Source of the DNA: Sphingobacterium sp. UBA1575
Lineage (GTDB): Bacteria; Bacteroidota; Bacteroidia; Sphingobacteriales; Sphingobacteriaceae
Direction of reading: 5' to 3'
DNA: 20,743 bases
NCBI GenBank assembly: GCA_002322865.1
Contig: DCOH01000007.1
Span: 40,150 to 60,892 of the forward strand
Shown here: one piece after another, positions 8,167 to 13,738 of the stretch
Layout of the letters: every line of letters begins with the position of its first letter
Numbering within the stretch: the first letter of the stretch is position 1
The notes under the pieces: generated by a model
The model's input: the letters and a program-made list of their open reading frames with translations, nothing else
What the model was told of the DNA's origin: nothing
Databases searched by the model: none
Program-made: the position numbers and the translations under genes

Positions 8167-9041
8167 TCGTCGTATCCGAATCTTTTGAGGTAATTCTTTT
8201 TGCTTCTCCAATCGGGGATAACCTTGACGAACAATTCCAAAAAGACCTTGCCACCAATAAATTCCTCGATATCCTGTCTGGCATAGGTACCCACTTTTTT
8301 GATCATGGCGCCTGCTTTACCGATAATGATATTCTTTTGGGAGTCTCTTTCCACAATGATTTCGGCAGCAATCCTGGTCAGGTTGCCTTCTTCTTTAAAG
8401 GCAGTTATTATGATTTCCGTGCTGTATGGGATTTCTTTTTCGTACAGTTTGAATACTTTCTCCCGAATGATTTCCGATACGAAGAAACGCATGTTCTTAT
8501 CCGTCAACTCGTCCTTTGCATAATAAGCAGGATGTTCGGGCAATTTATCTTTGATATACTGCATCACCGATTCCACATTGTAGCCAAGCAGGGCGGAAAT
8601 TGGGAATATGGCATCCGGGTTGATCTTGTTTTTCCAGAATTCAATTTTTGCCTTCACTTCTTCTTCGGAGGATTTATCCACCTTGTTGATGATGACCGCC
8701 ACGGGTGACTTGGTGGTTCTCAGTTTTTCAAGAACATCGTTTTCGTCGTATTTTTCGTTGATGTCTGTAACAAACAGAAGAATATCGGCATCAATTATGG
8801 ATCCCATCACGAAATTCATCATGGATTCCTGCAGGGAATAGTTGGGTTTGATGACCCCGGGAGTGTCGGAAAACACGATTTGGTGGTCTTCATCATTGAC
8901 AATTCCGATAATTCGGTGTCTTGTTGTTTGTGCTTTAGGGGTGATGATAGACATCTTTTCACCTACTAAAGCGTTCATTAGCGTAGACTTACCTGCGTTT
9001 GGCTTACCAATGATACTTACGAACCCTGCTTTATGTGCCAT
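8163..9041 (-). CDS. era: GTPase Era
   Basis: Era is an essential GTPase that binds the 3' end of 16S rRNA during assembly of the 30S subunit. The 292-aa product has G1 GKPNAGKS (12-19), G3 DTPG (59-62), G4 NKVD (119-122) and G5 SAL (149-151). A C-terminal KH domain with the RNA-binding GKAG loop (241-244) follows, ending IPDWRSKKNYLKRFGYDD. Length is standard. The last four bases overlap khtU: the two stop codons lie within a shared TTAA at 8163-8166, leaving no room for a terminator. No clear Bacteroidota promoter is seen in its leader. Confidence 0.96.
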   Translation of the reverse strand: MAHKAGFVSIIGKPNAGKSTLMNALVGEKMSIITPKAQTTRHRIIGIVNDEDHQIVFSDTPGVIKPNYSLQESMMNFVMGSIIDADILLFVTDINEKYDENDVLEKLRTTKSPVAVIINKVDKSSEEEVKAKIEFWKNKINPDAIFPISALLGYNVESVMQYIKDKLPEHPAYYAKDELTDKNMRFFVSEIIREKVFKLYEKEIPYSTEIIITAFKEEGNLTRIAAEIIVERDSQKNIIIGKAGAMIKKVGTYARQDIEEFIGGKVFLELFVKVIPDWRSKKNYLKRFGYDD

Positions 9042-9057
9042 TATTTTTAATTATTTA

Positions 9058-9089
9058 TTTGGAATACAAAGAAACAAATAATATCTTTG
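9058..9089 (+). promoter_or_regulatory. Promoter of the tandem initiator tRNA genes
   Basis: TTTG (9058-9061), a 20-nt spacer and TATCTTTG (9082-9089) together fit the Bacteroidota primary-sigma consensus (-33 TTTG, -7 TAnnTTTG). Transcription would start near 9096, about 60 nt before the first tRNA. This is the best promoter match in the window because both boxes and the spacing agree. Confidence 0.6.
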
Positions 9090-9155
9090 TGCTCCAATTC
9101 GGAAGTAATATAATCTGCTTTTATAGATATGGAAAGCAAGATTTTAAAAATATAA

Positions 9156-9228
<73 letters not shown>

Positions 9229-9234
9229 CTAAAA

Positions 9235-9257
9235 GGGTTAAACGCGAGGTTTAACCC
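9235..9257. other. Hairpin in the spacer between the two tRNA genes
   Basis: GGGTTAAAC (9235-9243) and GTTTAACCC (9249-9257) form a perfect 9-bp stem with the loop GCGAG. No T-run follows on the plus strand, so it is more likely a processing or spacer structure in the tRNA precursor than a terminator. Confidence 0.5.
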
Positions 9258-9276
9258 AAAGACATTTAAAATACAT

Positions 9277-9349
<73 letters not shown>

Positions 9350-9354
9350 CTACT

Positions 9355-9389
9355 AAGGTTTCTATGGTAACATGGGAACCTTTTTTTTT
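9355..9389 (+). terminator. Intrinsic terminator of the tRNA pair
   Basis: AAGGTTTCTATG (9355-9366) pairs with CATGGGAACCTT (9371-9382) over 12 bp, including two wobble pairs, around a GTAA tetraloop of the GNRA type. A run of T residues follows directly. The reverse strand lacks a T-run, so it ends tRNA transcription only and not the convergent nuclease gene. Confidence 0.85.
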
Positions 9390-9399
9390 AATAGTAGAT

Positions 9400-9426
9400 A
9401 GTATTTAGTAGTAAGTATTTAGTAGT
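9400..9426. repeat. Tandem direct repeat AGTATTTAGTAGT x2
   Basis: AGTATTTAGTAGT occurs at 9400-9412 and again at 9414-9426 (period 14 bp), between the tRNA terminator and the end of the nuclease gene, touching its stop codon. Related TAGTAG units precede it. It may be a simple slippage repeat or a scar at the edge of the accessory region. Confidence 0.5.
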
Positions 9427-10490
9427 TAGACAAACAACTCGTGTAGTTTTTGTTGGAGCAACCTTTTGTCAGGAAGTTGCATTTGATATTCTGCGACCAT
9501 AGTTGGTGAAAGGCTGCGGTTTAAAGCATATTTTACCACTTCACTATCTTTGTCTTTACAAAGTAATATGCCGATACTCGGGTTTTCGTTGGGTTTTTTC
9601 ATATCGCGATCCAAAGCTTCGAGATAGAAATTGAGTTTTCCTAAATGCTCTGGCTTGAATTTATGGGCTTTTAGTTCAAAAGCTACCAAACATTGCAAAC
9701 CTCGGTGATAAAACAATAAATCGACATAGAAATCACTATTTCCAACTTGAAGCGTGTGTTCCTCCGCAATAAATAAGAAATCTTTACCCAATTCTAAAAT
9801 GAACTTTTTCATTTGATGGATTAAGCCTTTTTTTAAATCGCTCTCGTTAAATGGTTCAGGAAGGTTTAAGAAATCAAAAATATAACTGTCTTTGAATGCA
9901 TTTGTAAAACCTGCATTTATTTCTTTTAATGTTTCGGGCAGTTTAGAATTGCTAATTATCGTACGCTCAAAAACAGCGCTATTAATTTGACGCTCTAATT
10001 CTCTTTTGCTGTATTTTTCCTTAATGGTTAAACGGAGATAAAACTCTCTTTCTTCTTCGGTTTTACAACGAGAAAAAATAATGAGATTATTTGTCCAACT
10101 TAGTTGAACTAAAATGGTTTTTGTTATATCTTGAGTTAGAAATTCAAATTGTGTCACCACTGGTGACACAATTTTATCATACTGATTATCAGCGTTTTGA
10201 ATTTGTCTCACCACTGGTGAGACAAATTCAACATTCGCATAAGCTTCATAAAACTGTATCATTCTATATAACCCACGTTGATTGAAGCCTTTTAACTCAG
10301 GATTGTTCTTTTGAATGAATTTGGCTAATTCATCAACCGTTTTATCTCCCCATTCAGCAACAGAAATTTTTTGCTTGATGTAAGCTCCAATGTTCCAATA
10401 CAAATTGATCAACTCGACATTTACCGCTTTAATCGCTTTGTTTCGAGACTGTTGTATTAAAGAAATGATTTCTGTAAACTGTTGATGCAT
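9426..10490 (-). CDS. PDDEXK nuclease domain protein (DUF1016/YhcG family)
   Basis: The 354-aa product has a DUF1016 N-terminal domain (about 1-170, with NPELKGFNQRGLYRMIQFYE and QLSWTNNLII) and a C-terminal PD-(D/E)XK nuclease domain. There D257 (YVDLLFYHR), E272 and K274 (AFELK) form the likely catalytic set. Length is normal for the family, whose members often sit in accessory or defence-associated loci; the biological target is not established. The coding sequence carries two large palindromes encoding VSPVVRQ (90-96) and VSPVVTQ (108-114). These lie just before the family's QLSW motif, in what looks like an expanded linker. It is convergent to the tRNA genes and stands alone on its strand. 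Confidence 0.88.
   Translation of the reverse strand: MHQQFTEIISLIQQSRNKAIKAVNVELINLYWNIGAYIKQKISVAEWGDKTVDELAKFIQKNNPELKGFNQRGLYRMIQFYEAYANVEFVSPVVRQIQNADNQYDKIVSPVVTQFEFLTQDITKTILVQLSWTNNLIIFSRCKTEEEREFYLRLTIKEKYSKRELERQINSAVFERTIISNSKLPETLKEINAGFTNAFKDSYIFDFLNLPEPFNESDLKKGLIHQMKKFILELGKDFLFIAEEHTLQVGNSDFYVDLLFYHRGLQCLVAFELKAHKFKPEHLGKLNFYLEALDRDMKKPNENPSIGILLCKDKDSEVVKYALNRSLSPTMVAEYQMQLPDKRLLQQKLHELFV
10146..10174. repeat. 29-bp coding palindrome (copy A)
   Basis: Arms AAATTGTGTCACCA and TGGTGACACAATTT are perfect 14-bp complements around a central C at 10160, inside the nuclease gene. It shares a 23-bp core with the palindrome centred 54 bp (18 codons) away. The two cores differ only at two symmetric positions. 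Confidence 0.9.
10197..10231. repeat. 35-bp coding palindrome (copy B)
   Basis: Arms TTGAATTTGTCTCACCA and TGGTGAGACAAATTCAA are perfect 17-bp complements around a central C at 10214, inside the nuclease gene and in frame with copy A. Such symmetry is far beyond chance for coding DNA of this length. Confidence 0.9.
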
Positions 10491-10677
10491 AATGAGTTGT
10501 ATGTGACGTAAAATTATAAAATATTCAATAATTATATTAGTCTTATATTGGTTATCCTTTATTAATTTTCTTTACAATTATTGTCAATTTTCTCGAGGTG
10601 ATATCGGTGTTCGCAATCTCGAAACTTTTTGTATCTTAGAATCCTAACACCTTTGTAAAGCGATATTTGGGAAAATC

Positions 10678-11505
10678 GTGATCAATAGAAAAATGAAAGA
10701 AATATTTCAGACATTCAAACCAAAAAATTCAATAGTTAAAAAGTATATCGACTATTACTATTTAGACATTAAACCCAATAACACAATACGTGAATTTGAA
10801 TGTTTTCCTCATTTCAACAATACGATTTCAATTTATAAATCACATATTCGATTGGCGAATGGAGATATGATCTTTGATGATACTTCAAAACCCTTCCAAA
10901 TTTTTACCCCTATTCGCGAAAAAGTGCTTAAGGTAAGACAATTTGGAAAGGTGTACCGAATCGTAATTGTGTTTCATCCATTAGGGATTCAGAAATTTTA
11001 TGAAAATTTAGATTTTGCAGGTTATATTACGAACCACGAATTTTTCACTACAAAGGAACTGAACGATGTTTTTTCGACAACAGTAATAGAACTGATTACC
11101 GATCTCTTAGATCATGCTTTCGAAAAGCGATTTAATAATTTTGATAACCAAATTTTAGAGCAGGCAATTCCATATATTTTCCACAATTATGAAAATATTT
11201 CAGTGACAGAACTTTCTGCCCAAATCGGAATCAGTAGGCAGCATTTGAATAGAGTTTTTCAGAGTAATTTAGGAGTTTCTGCGAAAAAATTTACTGAAAT
11301 TGTCATTTTTAGGCAGTCAATAAATAGGAAACTTTTTCAAAATCCTAACTTGAATTTTACGGAACTTGCTTACGAATTTAATTTTAACGACCAGTCTCAT
11401 TTCAATAAGGCCTACAAAATACTTTCAGATAAGTCACCCAAAAAATTTTTTAATAAGGGAACTGTTTTAGGAAAAGAAGATACTTTTTGGCATTTACTAT
11501 CTTAA
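10678..11505 (+). CDS. AraC-family transcriptional regulator
   Basis: The 275-aa product has a C-terminal AraC DNA-binding domain (about 164-260) with two helix-turn-helix units: LSAQIGISRQHLNRVFQ (179-195) and LAYEFNFNDQSHFNKAYK (230-247). The second carries the usual F.D.SHFN..YK pattern. The N-terminal 150 residues resemble the beta-rich sensing half of such regulators (FTPIREKVLKVRQFG, VFHPLGIQKFYENL). No signal or membrane segment is seen. The GTG at 10678 gives this length; the ATG at 10693 (MKEIFQTFKPKN) is an equally good start. The DNA is AT-rich: 16 G+C in the 60 bases from 10741. The next gene on the same strand, 82 bp away, may be its target. The ligand is unknown. Confidence 0.87.
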   Translation: MINRKMKEIFQTFKPKNSIVKKYIDYYYLDIKPNNTIREFECFPHFNNTISIYKSHIRLANGDMIFDDTSKPFQIFTPIREKVLKVRQFGKVYRIVIVFHPLGIQKFYENLDFAGYITNHEFFTTKELNDVFSTTVIELITDLLDHAFEKRFNNFDNQILEQAIPYIFHNYENISVTELSAQIGISRQHLNRVFQSNLGVSAKKFTEIVIFRQSINRKLFQNPNLNFTELAYEFNFNDQSHFNKAYKILSDKSPKKFFNKGTVLGKEDTFWHLLS

Positions 11506-11550
11506 TGCAAATATGTTCCATTTTTACAATTTTTCAGCTTTTGTTTAGGT

Positions 11551-11558
11551 TAATTTTG
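11551..11558 (+). promoter_or_regulatory. Candidate -7 element for the Tiki/EreA-like gene
   Basis: TAATTTTG matches TAnnTTTG, 29 nt before the ATG at 11588, a sensible leader length. No -33 TTTG is visible at the right spacing, so an activator such as the neighbouring AraC protein might be needed. Candidate only. Confidence 0.33.
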
Positions 11559-11587
11559 TCTCCAGACATTCGGTAATAATAGCTAAA

Positions 11588-12643
11588 ATGAAAAAGTTTG
11601 CAAAAATTGTTAAGTATATATTTGTTGCATTTGTAAGTATTTGCCTCCTGTTTCTCCTGTATTTTTTTATTGATAATAAATTATTTTTAGAGTCTAAAAA
11701 TCAGGATAATCTAACATATTTGAGAGAAAATACGGTCGAGATTACAAATTCGATTAATGACAAGTTGTTTGATGAAGATTTTTACAAATCAAATGTCTTT
11801 CTTTTAGGTGAAATTCACGGATACGCCGACAATCAAAAGCTGGATAAAGAATTGCTTATTTTCCTGAATAAAAAAATAGGGCTTAAGTATTACATTGCCG
11901 AAATGGATAGCCTCATTGCCAAAAAGCTTAATAATTTCTTGACCGATAGTTTGAAAAATCAAGAAGCTTTAAAAGAAGTTGTTTTGGCAATTAAAAAAAG
12001 AATACCGCAACAATCAAGTCAGGAGCTGTTTGATAAATGGAATGACATCCACGATTATAATCAAAAAGTATCAGATTCATTAAAAATCACGGTAATTGGG
12101 ATTGATAAGAATTTTGAGGATGACTCAAAAGGGTCAAGAGATTTGGCTATGGCAATCAATTTTCAACATGCTATTAAAAACAGGAAACTTGAACATGAAA
12201 AATTTTACGGACTCTTTGGCTATTTCCATGTATTGCAGCATACAACTGAAAATGGAAAAGAAACTTTTGCCTCAGAACTGAAGAAATCGCAGATAAAAAC
12301 GACGAGTTTTGTGAGTTATACCATAGATAGTGAAATGTACCTTCCCAAAAATCCCCAATTCCCTACTCCGGAAAATGAAAGGGTGAATTGGGTCAACGCA
12401 GATGGTCCTTTGCAACTTGTTAAGGGCATTAATGATCTGAAAGAATTAAGTAAACCTAATTCCATCACGCTTTTTAAGATCAATTCTAAGGATTCGCCTT
12501 TCCTGAAATCCCAATGCTTAATTACTGTGAAATCTCGAGTTTTTGGTGAAAATATTGTTCCTTCCATAGGTACATATACCACAGATTACTTTCAATATGT
12601 TTTTCTACTACGAAATTCAAAAGCTTTAACAAAACTGAAATAA
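11588..12643 (+). CDS. Membrane-anchored Tiki/EreA/ChaN-superfamily protein
   Basis: The 351-aa product begins with a short basic stretch and one hydrophobic helix (residues 10-28, then DNKLF), so it is probably anchored in the inner membrane with the rest outside. The soluble part has VFLLGEIHG (70-78), AEMDS with E105, and GLFGYFHVLQH (208-218). Two GxxH motifs (GEIH and GYFH) plus glutamates are the signature of the Tiki/TraB, erythromycin esterase and ChaN superfamily of presumed metal-dependent hydrolases. Which branch it joins cannot be said by eye, and no resistance function should be assumed. It lies 82 bp behind the AraC gene and is similarly AT-rich. The superfamily call is reasonable; the substrate is unknown. 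Confidence 0.6.
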   Translation: MKKFAKIVKYIFVAFVSICLLFLLYFFIDNKLFLESKNQDNLTYLRENTVEITNSINDKLFDEDFYKSNVFLLGEIHGYADNQKLDKELLIFLNKKIGLKYYIAEMDSLIAKKLNNFLTDSLKNQEALKEVVLAIKKRIPQQSSQELFDKWNDIHDYNQKVSDSLKITVIGIDKNFEDDSKGSRDLAMAINFQHAIKNRKLEHEKFYGLFGYFHVLQHTTENGKETFASELKKSQIKTTSFVSYTIDSEMYLPKNPQFPTPENERVNWVNADGPLQLVKGINDLKELSKPNSITLFKINSKDSPFLKSQCLITVKSRVFGENIVPSIGTYTTDYFQYVFLLRNSKALTKLK

Positions 12644-13074
12644 TAGATCATTTCCAGCAAAGAAAACTTACTTTATAAACTATTATTATCCATTTTCTAA
12701 GCAACGTTTCGGTGCTAGCTGTTCAAAATATGTTTAAAATATGGTTGAAATCGCTGTTTAAGCATGGATAATGCAAGGTTATACTATGCAGAAAGTATGG
12801 TTAACATAGATTTTAGATACTTTTAAGTTACTTTCAGTATGGTTTCACTACGAAGTTAAATAATTCCGAAATAGAGAAATAGTTTTGCTATTGGAGTAGT
12901 TTATTAAATATATGGTTTATGTTCTTCTATAGATATTTTATTCTAAATAAAAAATATATTATTAAGAAATAATAATTAATTTTGCAATTACTATTTTTGA
13001 ATATTGTACCATTATTGACAATTCCTTTCTAATTAATGATGAAAAATTAACCGAGAAAGCGAATTATTGCTGTT
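12644..13074. other. AT-rich intergenic region without a recognised gene
   Basis: No convincing coding frame, RNA gene or terminator is seen in these 431 bp. TATGGTT recurs several times with varied flanks, and GAAAGTA/TACTTTC is a weak inverted pair. TAATTTTG (12977-12984) and TATTTTTG (12992-12999) match the TAnnTTTG element, 90 and 75 nt before the response regulator gene. The stretch separates the accessory genes from the fibre locus and probably holds that locus's promoter. Confidence 0.4.
12977..12999 (+). promoter_or_regulatory. Candidate promoter elements of the fibre locus
   Basis: Two TAnnTTTG matches, TAATTTTG (12977-12984) and TATTTTTG (12992-12999), lie upstream of the ATG at 13075. 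Neither has a clear -33 TTTG, and the surrounding AT-richness makes chance matches likely. Confidence 0.25.
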
Positions 13075-13713
13075 ATGATCTTGGAGCAGAAAAGTATAAA
13101 AATCGGTTTGTTCGTATTCGAGGAAACGGATGGACAACGCTTGGAAGACATGATGTTGGGTTATGAGTTGGCCAATTTTCTGGTTTACAATTTAAGAGAG
13201 ACTTCAGTTAGCAGACTTATGCCATCCCTAGCCTCAAATGCTATGGATATCTGTATCCTTGATATCGATTTGGGACTGGAGCATTTGGAAAAGTTATTTG
13301 CCATGTCTGCCTTAAATAACTCGAGTCATATCTTAATTTATGCCAATGAACATCAGATGGATTCCATGCGTAAATGTATGGAATATGGCGCAAAAGGGTT
13401 TTTGATGAAGGGTGTGCTAGAGGCTGAATTATTATTTGCCATGGCATCTATTTTAGAAGGAGGGGCATTTATAAGTCCAGCTTTAGCAACCCATTTTTTT
13501 AAAACTTACCAACGCAAATGGCAACTATTGAATGAACTAACCGAAAGAGAGGTTCTGGTAGTCAATGGTCTGGTGGAAGGATTAAGCTACAAACAAATTG
13601 CCCAACAACATTACATGTCCATCAATACCGTAAGGGATTATGTGAAGAAGATCTACCGTAAACTCCATATTCAAAGCCGGGGCGAATTGCTCTATAAAGT
13701 ACATATTCTCTAG
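13075..13713 (+). CDS. LuxR/NarL-type response regulator
   Basis: The 212-aa product has a receiver-like domain (about 8-125) and a LuxR helix-turn-helix (about 148-210: LTEREVLVVNGLVEGLSYKQIAQ and STINTVRDYVKKIYRKL-type helices). The phosphorylation site D63 (ILDIDLG) and switch lysine K112 (GFLMKG) are present. The acidic pocket seems to be E16-E17, and the usual Thr/Ser after strand 4 appears replaced by Tyr89. No histidine kinase is adjacent. It starts 25 bp before the barrel gene on the same strand, so it is probably cotranscribed with, and controls, the fibre locus, in the manner of many pilus operon regulators. Family is firm, target inferred. Confidence 0.88.
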   Translation: MILEQKSIKIGLFVFEETDGQRLEDMMLGYELANFLVYNLRETSVSRLMPSLASNAMDICILDIDLGLEHLEKLFAMSALNNSSHILIYANEHQMDSMRKCMEYGAKGFLMKGVLEAELLFAMASILEGGAFISPALATHFFKTYQRKWQLLNELTEREVLVVNGLVEGLSYKQIAQQHYMSINTVRDYVKKIYRKLHIQSRGELLYKVHIL

Positions 13714-13738
13714 CAAATAGGATTTAATAAAATTCGAC

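Noticed and set aside
10091..10285. Plus-strand 64-codon frame inside the nuclease gene with VSPLVTQ/VSPLVRQ
   Set aside because: It is the mirror reading of the two palindromes in the minus-strand gene; there is no leader or other coding signal.
11588..12643. Calling the protein an erythromycin resistance esterase
   Set aside because: Only the superfamily motifs are visible, and the membrane anchor is atypical. Resistance cannot be inferred.
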